64,000 nucleotides of DNA from Nakamurella panacisegetis (GTDB lineage Bacteria; Actinomycetota; Actinomycetes; Mycobacteriales; Nakamurellaceae), in NCBI RefSeq assembly GCF_900104535.1, contig NZ_LT629710.1:3755501-3819500 (forward strand). Reading direction: 5' to 3'. Below the pieces are notes generated by a model. That model was given only the letters and a program-made list of their open reading frames with translations. It was not told the origin of the DNA and searched no databases. The position numbers and the translations under genes are program-made. This document shows positions 32,569-40,083 of this stretch, piece after piece (position 1 is the first letter of the stretch; every line of letters starts with the position of its first letter).

Positions 32569-34086
32569 TCAATCGGCGAGGAGCAGACGCCCGTCGACGC
32601 GTCTGGGCAGCTGGCCGCCGGTGGGCCGGTCCCTCAGCTCATCGGGCAACAGCGCGTCCGGAACGTCCTGAAAGCTGATGGGGCGTAACCACCTTCTGAT
32701 CGAGGTGGCTCCCACGCTGGTGTGCAACGGATTGGTGGTGGCCGGGTAGGGACCGCCGTGGTGCATGGCCCAGGAGACCGCCACCCCGGTCGGGTAGCCG
32801 TTCCACACCACTCGGCCCACTGAGTCCTGGAGCATCCGCAGGATCCGCGCGGCGACCGGCCGGTCAGCGTCATCGGCGTGCACCGTGCCGGTCAGGGCCG
32901 GGCCGAAACGCGCCAGAAGGGCCAGGAGGTCATCGTCCGATCCGTACTCGACCAGCACCAGGACGGGGCCGAAACACTCATCCAGGACCGGACCGTCGAG
33001 CCCTCGTGCGTCAGCGCGCAGCAGGAGTGGGGTGCCCCACCAGCCGCGTTCCTTGCCGCCGCCCCCCTCGGCCAGAACCTGAACTCCAGGGTGTTCCCGC
33101 AATGCCACCGACCCGCCAGCGAACGCATTCCGCGTCCGCTCGCTGAGCATGACACCGGCCGGCAGCTGTTCGACCGCCCCCACCAGGGCGTCGCGCAGAG
33201 CGTCCCCATCGGACGACGCGGGGATCAGCGCCACGCCCGGCTTGGTGCAGAACTGGCCCACTCCGAGGGTGAACGAAGCGGCGAGCCCCTGGCCGATCGA
33301 CTCACCGCGAGACCGGGCCGCCTCGCGGCACACCATCACCGGGTTGAGTGCGCCGAGTTCGCCGTAGAACGGGATCGGGGTGGGTCGCGCGCCCGCGACG
33401 TCGAACAGTTCGCGGCCCACGCTCAGCGAACCGGTGAAACCAACGGCTCGAATCGACGGGTGTCGCACGAGGTCGCCGGCCGCCCGCCGGCCATAGATCA
33501 CCGACACGACGTCCGATTCCACCCCCGCCGCGCGTGCGCCTTCGGCCAGCGCCTCCTGGGAACGCACAGACGTCAACGGGTGCGCGTCATGCACTTTGGC
33601 CACCACCGGACATCCGGCGGCCAGAGCCGAGGCCGTGTCGCCACCGGGAACCGAGAAGGCAAAGGGAAAATTGCTCGCACCGAAAACCGCGACGGGCCCG
33701 AGCGGGGTGAGCATGCGTCGCAGATCTGGACGCGGCCCCATGGGTGTGTCACCTGCGTGGTCGATGGTCGCTTCGAGATACCCGCCGTCCTCGAGTACGT
33801 CGGCGAAAAGGTCCAGCTGCCAACGAGTACGAGTCAGTTCACCGCCAAGCCGGACCGGTCCCAGTCCGGTTTCCCGGTCCGCAATGGCGACCAGATCGTC
33901 GCGGTGCCGCTCCAACGAGCGGCCCATGGACCGCAGCATTTCGGCCCGGCCCGACCTACTCAGTTCGGCCAACTCCCGGGTGGCTGCGGCCGCGGCCGCG
34001 GTGATCCGCTCCAGGTCGGCGGAAGTGGTCTCGGCATCCAGCTCAGCGGCGGTCTGGCCGGTTCGCGGGTCCACGCTGGGAATCAT
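32569..34086 (-). CDS. 2,5-dioxovalerate (alpha-ketoglutarate semialdehyde) dehydrogenase
   Basis: A 505-aa aldehyde dehydrogenase. The catalytic residues are E243 in FYGELGALNP and C280 in GVGQFCTKPG; the cofactor region is VFGASNFPFAFSVPGGDTAS and the ending SWAMHHGGPYPATTNPL. These features match the KGSADH group, which converts 2-oxoglutarate semialdehyde to 2-oxoglutarate as the last Weimberg step. The cysteine-containing GQFCTKPG and HHGGPYPAT motifs separate it from general ALDHs. The ATG overlaps the stop of the FAH-family gene (ATGA), so the two last steps of the pathway are coupled. Confidence 0.9.
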   Translation of the reverse strand: MIPSVDPRTGQTAAELDAETTSADLERITAAAAAATRELAELSRSGRAEMLRSMGRSLERHRDDLVAIADRETGLGPVRLGGELTRTRWQLDLFADVLEDGGYLEATIDHAGDTPMGPRPDLRRMLTPLGPVAVFGASNFPFAFSVPGGDTASALAAGCPVVAKVHDAHPLTSVRSQEALAEGARAAGVESDVVSVIYGRRAAGDLVRHPSIRAVGFTGSLSVGRELFDVAGARPTPIPFYGELGALNPVMVCREAARSRGESIGQGLAASFTLGVGQFCTKPGVALIPASSDGDALRDALVGAVEQLPAGVMLSERTRNAFAGGSVALREHPGVQVLAEGGGGKERGWWGTPLLLRADARGLDGPVLDECFGPVLVLVEYGSDDDLLALLARFGPALTGTVHADDADRPVAARILRMLQDSVGRVVWNGYPTGVAVSWAMHHGGPYPATTNPLHTSVGATSIRRWLRPISFQDVPDALLPDELRDRPTGGQLPRRVDGRLLLAD

Positions 34087-34955
34087 GACGCCTCCGCACC
34101 GACGAATCCGCGGACCACCGGGTTGGTGAGCGAACCGACCCCGGGGATCTCGATGGTGACGACATCTCCGTGCTGCAGTGAGAACGGTGCCGCCGGGACC
34201 AGGCAGGTCCCCGTGGAGAGCACCGCGCCGTCCGGGTGAACATCACCGCGGAACAGGTAGCCGACCAGGTCGTCGATGCGCCGGTGCAGTGCCGACGTGT
34301 TCGCCTCCCCGGTCCAGGTCGTCACACCGTCCCGCTGAATGTCCAGGTGAATGGAAAGTCGGTACGGGTCAGGCACTTCCCACCAGGGTGTCACCCAGGG
34401 GCCGAGGCCGCACGCTCCGGAAAACACCTTGGCCTGCGGGAGGTAGAGCGGGTTCTCCCCTTCGATACTTCGCGAAGACACGTCGTTGCAGATGGTCCAG
34501 CCGACGATCTCGCCGTACCGGTTGACCACTGCCGCCAGTTCCGGCTCCGGCACGTCGAGCGTTGAATCGACTCGCACCCCGATCGGGGCGCCCGGTCCGG
34601 ACGCACGCCAGGCCACCGATTTGAAGAACAGCTCCGGCCGCTCGGCGTCGTAGACCAGCGCGTAGACGTCGGCCGCCCGGTCGCTCTCCTCGATCCGGGC
34701 CGCCCGCGACGTTTCGTAGGTGACTCCGCACGCCCACACCTCGGTGCGGCCGTCGACCGGTGCCAGCAGCGCGACATCGTCGATCGCCACGCCGTCGATG
34801 CCCGGTGACGAGGTCAGCCGTTCCCGTAGCTCGGTCGCCGTCAGCTGCCACAGGTGGGCGAGCGACGGAGCGTCCCGGATCGGCCGGATCAGCCCATCAG
34901 AGAGCACGCCGACCTCCGGCGCGGCGTCCGGGCGTCGGAACCGAACGATGTTCAC
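34083..34955 (-). CDS. 2-keto-3-deoxy-pentonate dehydratase-like, FAH superfamily (XylX-like)
   Basis: A 290-aa fumarylacetoacetate-hydrolase-fold enzyme. The run EPELAAVVNRYGEIVGWTI and SSRSIEGENPLYLPQAKVF resembles Caulobacter XylX, which converts 2-keto-3-deoxyxylonate to 2-oxoglutarate semialdehyde. Metal-binding acids are expected in the PEPEL segment. The GTG at 34955 is chosen: GGAGG lies 5 nt upstream, and the upstream in-frame sequence runs back into the neighbouring gene. A 2,4-diketo-3-deoxyfuconate hydrolase role is the main alternative; the adjacent KGSADH favours dehydratase. Confidence 0.85.
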   Translation of the reverse strand: MNIVRFRRPDAAPEVGVLSDGLIRPIRDAPSLAHLWQLTATELRERLTSSPGIDGVAIDDVALLAPVDGRTEVWACGVTYETSRAARIEESDRAADVYALVYDAERPELFFKSVAWRASGPGAPIGVRVDSTLDVPEPELAAVVNRYGEIVGWTICNDVSSRSIEGENPLYLPQAKVFSGACGLGPWVTPWWEVPDPYRLSIHLDIQRDGVTTWTGEANTSALHRRIDDLVGYLFRGDVHPDGAVLSTGTCLVPAAPFSLQHGDVVTIEIPGVGSLTNPVVRGFVGAEAS

Positions 34956-34992
34956 GGGGTCCTCCACGTTGTTGAGATCGTCGGGATGTTCG

Positions 34993-36150
34993 TCATCCGC
35001 TGAAGCCTTCAAGGGCGGCAGCACGGAGATGATCCATGTCGAACTCGATACCCAGACCAGGGCCATGGGGCAGTTCGAGTGAGCCGCCGGGGTTGCGTAG
35101 CGGGGTGGTGAGCAGCTCGTTGTAGACCGCCAGGTCGAAGCTGCTGGACTCGAGCCGGTAGAAGTTGGGGACCGTGGCCATGACGTGGGCACCGGCCACC
35201 AGATTGACCGGGCCAGCGGCATCGTGCGGTGAGATCGGGACGTAGTAAGCCTCGGCCAGGGTGGCGATCTTCTTCAGCTCGCTGATGCCGCCGGTCCAGG
35301 TGACGTCCGGCATGACGAAATCGGCCACGCCCGCCTGCAGAACGGGGACGAAGTCCCATCTTGTGTGCAGCCGCTCGCCGACCGCGATCGGCACCGTCAC
35401 CTGATCTCGCACCTGCTGCAGAGCGGCCAGGCTCTCCGGTGGCACCGGTTCCTCGAACCAGTGCAGATCAGCGGCCTCGTGCAGCGAACGGGCCAGACGG
35501 ATGGCGGTCGGTACATCGAACCGGGCATGGGCATCGACCAGCAGTTCGACGTCCGGGCCGGCCGCCTCACGGATTCTGGTCGCCGTCTCCACGGCCTGCC
35601 GCTCCAGATTCCGGGACAACGACCCGTCCAGATACCCGTCGTTGTCCGGTGACACACCCGGTGGATGGGGGAATGGATCGAACTTGATCGCGGTGTGCCC
35701 GGAGTCGGTAATCCGGCCGATCTCGTCGGCCAGACCCCCCGGGGTGGCAAAGCGGCTCTGATCGGGATGTGTGTACAGGAGTAGGCGGTCACGGACGCGC
35801 CCGCCGAGCAGATCGTGAATCGGCAGGCCAAGGGCCTTGCCCCGGATGTCCCACAAGGCAATGTCGATGGCACTGGTCAGGTGGGTTGCCGCGCCGCGGC
35901 TGCCCAGGTACGTGAAGGCTCGGAACAATCGATGCCAGGTCTGCTCGATCCGCCCCGGGTCGGAGCCGACGAGCAGGTCCTGGACTTCGCGCACCATGCG
36001 GGCCACGGTTCGGTTGGCCACCCTCGTCGTGGTGGTGACCTCACCCCATCCGCTCAGGCCCTCGTCGGTGCGGACCTCGACGAACAGGAACTCGCCCCAG
36101 TACGACACCGGCGACCGGATCAGCCAGGGCACCACTTCACGGATCCTCAT
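34993..36150 (-). CDS. Enolase-superfamily sugar-acid dehydratase (galactonate/arabinonate dehydratase-like)
   Basis: A 385-aa member of the mandelate racemase family with a complete active site: K in TAIKFDPFPH, D in LLVDAHARFD, E in LHWFEEPVPPE, E in IAVGERLHT, and H in PISPHDAAGPVN. GER and SPHxxxGP are typical of gluconate/galactonate/arabinonate dehydratases. It would make a 2-keto-3-deoxy acid for the XylX-like enzyme next door. The ATG at 36150 overlaps the stop of the RraA-like gene (ATGA). Two different enolase-type dehydratases in one operon suggest two sugar-acid substrates. Confidence 0.88.
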   Translation of the reverse strand: MRIREVVPWLIRSPVSYWGEFLFVEVRTDEGLSGWGEVTTTTRVANRTVARMVREVQDLLVGSDPGRIEQTWHRLFRAFTYLGSRGAATHLTSAIDIALWDIRGKALGLPIHDLLGGRVRDRLLLYTHPDQSRFATPGGLADEIGRITDSGHTAIKFDPFPHPPGVSPDNDGYLDGSLSRNLERQAVETATRIREAAGPDVELLVDAHARFDVPTAIRLARSLHEAADLHWFEEPVPPESLAALQQVRDQVTVPIAVGERLHTRWDFVPVLQAGVADFVMPDVTWTGGISELKKIATLAEAYYVPISPHDAAGPVNLVAGAHVMATVPNFYRLESSSFDLAVYNELLTTPLRNPGGSLELPHGPGLGIEFDMDHLRAAALEGFSG

Positions 36151-36980
36151 GACGCGCCGGCCCCGCCGCCCACGGCCGAGCCCTGTTGCTCCGCTCCGCT
36201 CGGCACTGGGGCGGGCCGGTTCCCGTCGTCCGGCGCGCGGTCGTCGTGCTCCCGCGTCCGGCGCCACTGGTCGTATTCGGGGCGCGCTCCATCGGTCAGC
36301 GGGTAGTAGCGACGCAGGTCACCCCCCTCCGACAGTCGCATCCGGGAAAAGTCCTCCCATTCGGCGTGCACGCTCGCTGCGGCCAGCAGTTGCGGAGCCA
36401 GTGCGATCGGGACCACCACCGCCCCGTCGTCATCGGCGATGATGATGTCACCGGGGACGACAACGGTGTTCCCGCAGGCGATCGGGACGTTCACCGCGGT
36501 GGGGAAAATGTCGGTCTGCGAGTGGAAGTTGGGCGTCACACCTTTGAGCCACAATCCCAGTCCGAGGTCCTTCACGCGCCCGAAGTCACGGATGCATCCG
36601 TCGATGACCACTCCCGCCCCGCCGAGTCCGCTGAAGTAGGTCAGCATCATCTCGCCGAACACCCCGCTGGTCATGCTGCCGCGTGCGTCGACCACCACGA
36701 CATCTCCCGGCTGGGCGTGATACAGGACGTGCCGATGCAGCTGCTTCTCCGGCTCCGCGTACTCGTCGACCTCATACAGGTCCTCACGCTTGGGCATGAA
36801 CTGCAGGGTCAGGGCCGGCCCGGCGATACTGACGCCCGGGCTGTGCGAGAACGGGCCGACGATGTGGGAGCTGCGGATTCCTAGGCGGTTGAGTTCTCCG
36901 CTTGCGGTAGCGCTGCCTATCTCGGCCAGTGCGGCGACCAGGGCGGGATCGGGACGAACGATGCCGGGCGTTTCCATCAT
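36147..36980 (-). CDS. RraA-like / HMG-type aldolase family protein
   Basis: A 277-aa protein of the RraA-like fold (also 4-hydroxy-4-methyl-2-oxoglutarate aldolases). Recognisable parts are IGSATASGELNRLGI, GDVVVVDARGSMTSGVFGEM and the R-D containing GGAGVVIDGCIRDFG; the latter fits the metal/pyruvate site of the aldolase members. The first gene of the catabolic operon, it could cleave a keto-acid to pyruvate. The C-terminal about 40 residues are a hydrophilic extension beyond the family. ATG at 36980 (or 36977) is used. Confidence 0.78.
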   Translation of the reverse strand: MMETPGIVRPDPALVAALAEIGSATASGELNRLGIRSSHIVGPFSHSPGVSIAGPALTLQFMPKREDLYEVDEYAEPEKQLHRHVLYHAQPGDVVVVDARGSMTSGVFGEMMLTYFSGLGGAGVVIDGCIRDFGRVKDLGLGLWLKGVTPNFHSQTDIFPTAVNVPIACGNTVVVPGDIIIADDDGAVVVPIALAPQLLAAASVHAEWEDFSRMRLSEGGDLRRYYPLTDGARPEYDQWRRTREHDDRAPDDGNRPAPVPSGAEQQGSAVGGGAGAS

Positions 36981-37057
36981 GAGATCTCTCTTCTTCGCCT
37001 CGAACGGCCGCCGGCCGCCGGGACCACGCTGTCCACCGGCGACCGAATGGCCCACCG

Positions 37058-37075
37058 AGTTTCGAATTAGTTTCG
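37058..37075. promoter_or_regulatory. Tandem AGTTTCG motif, candidate LacI operator
   Basis: AGTTTCG occurs twice (37058-37064 and 37069-37075), 11 bp apart; on the minus strand this reads CGAAACT twice. It is 78 bp upstream of the first gene of the sugar operon. The same hexamer pair is found at 37319-37336 and 44188-44205. Confidence 0.5.
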
Positions 37076-37291
37076 TAGACTGGCCCGTCTGCGATGCCAA
37101 GTTTCGACCAGCCTCTGCCAGGTGACTCTAGCGCGGCTATCGGTCCAGTGCATCGGGAATCCGAGTCGGACTATACCTCTCGATGAGCCTGACGCCAGTG
37201 GCGGAGACCAAGAAGTTGATGCCGCGGCCGCGCGGTCCGTGCCGGGCGACCATCGATCCGGAACTTCTTCGTGGCCCGATCTTGACGTAGC

Positions 37292-37336
37292 GTTTCGATG
37301 GTCGTAACGTCCCGGAAGCGAAACAATCTCCGAAAC
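37292..37336. promoter_or_regulatory. GTTTCG and tandem CGAAAC motifs, candidate LacI operators
   Basis: GTTTCG is at 37292-37297, and CGAAAC at 37319-37324 and 37331-37336, the last two 12 bp apart. The block lies 79 bp upstream of the transporter binding-protein gene. Spacing of one helical turn matches the pair next to lacI. Confidence 0.5.
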
Positions 37337-37414
37337 ATTCAGCGCTTGGTTCGTGGCATCACCACTCTCACCGCCCGTTGTCGTGCGTTCCTACAAGAAA
37401 GTGGCTTGATCGAG

Positions 37415-39019
37415 ATGACTCATCAGTTCCGGAATATCGCCGGTGTCGCCGCGTTCGCGCTGGTGCTGGCCGCCTGTGGCGGCACCAGCAGCAGCAGTAC
37501 GAACAGTTCGGCGCCCGCCGGTGGCCTGGCCAGCGGCGGCACTTTCACGCTGGCGCTCGGGTCGGACCCGGGCACCGTCAATCCCTACAAGAGCACCGGC
37601 GGTCTCAACCGTCAGGTCTACGCGTTCGCCTACGACACGCTCGTCGGTCGGGGTGCGGACGGCAAGCCGGTTCCGCAACTGGCGAGTTCGTGGACCACGA
37701 CGGGTACCTCGGTCACCTACGCCATCAAGACCGGGGTGACGTGCAGCGACGGCACGACTCTGAAACCGAGTGACATCGCCGCCGACTTCAACTACATCAA
37801 GGACCCGGCAACTCTTTCACCGTGGGTCGCGCTGTCCCTGCCGGTCAAGTACTCGGCCGCCGCGGACGACACCAAGAACACGGTCACGATCACCACCCAG
37901 ACCGCGTTCGGAGCGCTGGTGCAGGGCGCCGGTGCCATTCCCATCGTCTGTCCCGCGGGGCTGAAGAACGTGGCCGGCCTGGATCACGCCTCCAATGGCA
38001 CGGGGCCGTACAAGATCACCGACTACGTCTCCGGCGACCACTACACAATGCAGGTTCGGTCCGGTTACACATGGGGCCCGGCCGGAGCCGCCACCTCCGC
38101 CGCAGGCACACCGTCGACCGTGAAGATCGCATTCGTGGCCAACGAGTCCACCATGGCCAACCAACTGATATCCGGTCAGATCAACGCGGCCCAGATCACC
38201 GGGCCGGATCGCGCGCGGCTGGACAGCCAGACCGGGATCAAGCGATTCGACATCCCGGTCATCGTGGGCGAGGTCAACTACAACGAAGCGTCCGGCCGGA
38301 TCACGAGTGATACCGGAGTGCGGGTGGCTGTCACCCAGGCGCTGAATCTGAGCGACCTGGTGCCGGTCAGTACGGCGAACAAGGGCACGGCGGCCACGAA
38401 TCTGATCTCGGAGGCGCCGGTCGCCTGCCCTGGTGACGAGACCACCGGCGCACTGCCCGGTTTCGACCTCGCGAAGGCACAGCAGGCGCTGGATGCGGCC
38501 GGCTGGACCAAGGGTGGTGACGGAATCCGACAGAAAGCGGGCAAGTCTCTGACGCTGAAGGTCATCTACCAGACCGGCGCGCCGCAGACCGCCTCGGCCG
38601 TTGAGCTCATCGGCCAGCAGCTCAAGGCGGCCGGGATCGGCACGAACCTGGTCGGCTTGACCAACGCGGCGTTCCTGGACAGTCTGTACACGACCGCTGA
38701 TTTCGACATCTACTACAGCGCGATCAATGTCGAATTCCCGTACATGGCAACCACCTTCTTCGGCGGCGCCACGCCGGCCAAGGGCGGCCGCAACGCCGGT
38801 GCCATCGCCAACACCGAGTTCGAGCAACTGTCGGCGAAGGCCGCTGCGGCGCCGGCCGACCAGGCCTGTGCGATCTGGAGCCAGGCGCACAAGTCGTTGT
38901 TCAAGAGGGCGGATGTCGTTCCGATCTCGAGCGGTGATCGGCCGATCTACGCATCGAAAGCGACCCTGAGCACGGTCGGGCTGTTCGCCGTACCGACCAG
39001 TATCCGTCTGTACCAGTAA
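37415..39019 (+). CDS. ABC transporter substrate-binding lipoprotein (SBP family 5)
   Basis: A 534-aa lipoprotein with signal sequence FRNIAGVAAFALVLAACGG; the lipobox is LAAC. The mature part shows SBP_bac_5 features: LGSDPGTVNPYKS, TYAIKTGVTCSDGTTLKPSD, and GTGPYKITDY. Family-5 proteins bind peptides, but many actinobacterial and thermophile members bind oligosaccharides; divergence from a sugar catabolic operon under shared motifs favours a sugar ligand. The ATG at 37415 gives a normal signal peptide; the in-frame extension to 37298 would cross the operator-like motifs. Confidence 0.9.
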   Translation: MTHQFRNIAGVAAFALVLAACGGTSSSSTNSSAPAGGLASGGTFTLALGSDPGTVNPYKSTGGLNRQVYAFAYDTLVGRGADGKPVPQLASSWTTTGTSVTYAIKTGVTCSDGTTLKPSDIAADFNYIKDPATLSPWVALSLPVKYSAAADDTKNTVTITTQTAFGALVQGAGAIPIVCPAGLKNVAGLDHASNGTGPYKITDYVSGDHYTMQVRSGYTWGPAGAATSAAGTPSTVKIAFVANESTMANQLISGQINAAQITGPDRARLDSQTGIKRFDIPVIVGEVNYNEASGRITSDTGVRVAVTQALNLSDLVPVSTANKGTAATNLISEAPVACPGDETTGALPGFDLAKAQQALDAAGWTKGGDGIRQKAGKSLTLKVIYQTGAPQTASAVELIGQQLKAAGIGTNLVGLTNAAFLDSLYTTADFDIYYSAINVEFPYMATTFFGGATPAKGGRNAGAIANTEFEQLSAKAAAAPADQACAIWSQAHKSLFKRADVVPISSGDRPIYASKATLSTVGLFAVPTSIRLYQ

Positions 39020-39048
39020 CATTCGCGAGAAGCGCATCAGGAGAAGTG

Positions 39049-40083
39049 ATGAGCACAGAGATCGTGCTGACGCCGGACGGCGGTGCCGGATCACCGGTGC
39101 CGCCGGGCTCGGCGGTCAGGAGGAGAGCTCGGCCGCTGAACCGGTGGGCCATCTTCCTCGGGCGCCGCGTCATCCGGCTGGCGGTCTCATTGCTGGTGTT
39201 GATCACGGCGACGTTCCTGATGATCCACCTGATACCGGGGGATCCGGTCCAGGCGGCGCTCGGCGATCAGGCGACGCCGGCGCTCGTCGCACTCCGCCGT
39301 CACGACCTGGGGCTGGACCGGCCGCTGCTGAGCCAGTACCTGCACTACCTCGGAGGCGTTCTGACCGGCCACCTGGGCAATTCGATCGTCAGCGATTCCT
39401 CCGTCGCCCAGATCCTGGGCGAACGGTTCCCGAACACACTGAAACTCGCGGTCCCCGCCTTCCTGATCGTCATCCTGCTGTCCATGCCGATCGGTCTGTT
39501 GACCGCGGTGCGGACCCGCGGTGGTCGGGGTCGCACGACTCGCGCCCTGTTCGTCAACATCACCGGACTGCTGAACTCGATCCCTGACTATGTCCTGGCC
39601 ACGGTACTGAGCGTGCTGTTCGTGGTCACGATGAAGATCTTCCCGGCCTCGGGTGACGTCGGTGCGAGTTCCTACGTCCTTCCGGTGATCGCGCTGGTCG
39701 TGGGTCCGGCTGCGTCCCTCTCCCGCATCGTCCGCGTCGAAGCGCTCAAGGTGCTGGACACCGAGTACGTCCGGGCCGCGAAGTCACGGCGACTGCCGAC
39801 CGCGTTGCGGTACTTCCGGCACGTGCTCCCGAACATGATGACGGCCTCGCTGACCTTCGGCACGCTCATCCTGTCCGGGCTGATCGCCGGAACCGTGCTC
39901 GTCGAGAATGTCTTCGCCTGGCCGGGCGTCGGTACCGTGATCGCACAAGCAGTGGTGCAGAAGGACTTTCCGTTGGTGCAGGGTGTGCTTCTCGTCCTCG
40001 GAGGGACCGTCCTGGTGCTCAACACCGTGGTCGACCTCTTGCTCGGCGTCCTCGATCCGCGATCCCGAGTGGGGGAGATGTAG
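39049..40083 (+). CDS. ABC transporter permease (DppB/OppB type)
   Basis: A 344-aa membrane protein with six predicted TM segments, including FLGRRVIRLAVSLLVLITAT at the N-terminus, LLVLITATFLMIHLIPGDPV, and the coupling region EYVRAAKSRRLPTALRYFRH, which contains the EAA-type motif. AGGAGA at 39039-39044 fits the ATG at 39049 better than the overlapping GTG at 39046. It is 29 bp after the binding-protein gene and immediately followed by the permease-ATPase fusion. Confidence 0.9.
   Translation: MSTEIVLTPDGGAGSPVPPGSAVRRRARPLNRWAIFLGRRVIRLAVSLLVLITATFLMIHLIPGDPVQAALGDQATPALVALRRHDLGLDRPLLSQYLHYLGGVLTGHLGNSIVSDSSVAQILGERFPNTLKLAVPAFLIVILLSMPIGLLTAVRTRGGRGRTTRALFVNITGLLNSIPDYVLATVLSVLFVVTMKIFPASGDVGASSYVLPVIALVVGPAASLSRIVRVEALKVLDTEYVRAAKSRRLPTALRYFRHVLPNMMTASLTFGTLILSGLIAGTVLVENVFAWPGVGTVIAQAVVQKDFPLVQGVLLVLGGTVLVLNTVVDLLLGVLDPRSRVGEM

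Larger units (their letters stand above)
36981..37414. promoter_or_regulatory. Divergent control region of sugar operon and ABC transporter
   Basis: No gene was seen in these 434 bp. They must contain promoters for the minus-strand operon (start 36980) and the plus-strand transporter (start 37415). Several CGAAAC/GTTTCG elements occur here and are listed separately. Because the same arrangement recurs beside the LacI gene, this is probably the control point of the regulon. Confidence 0.6.
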
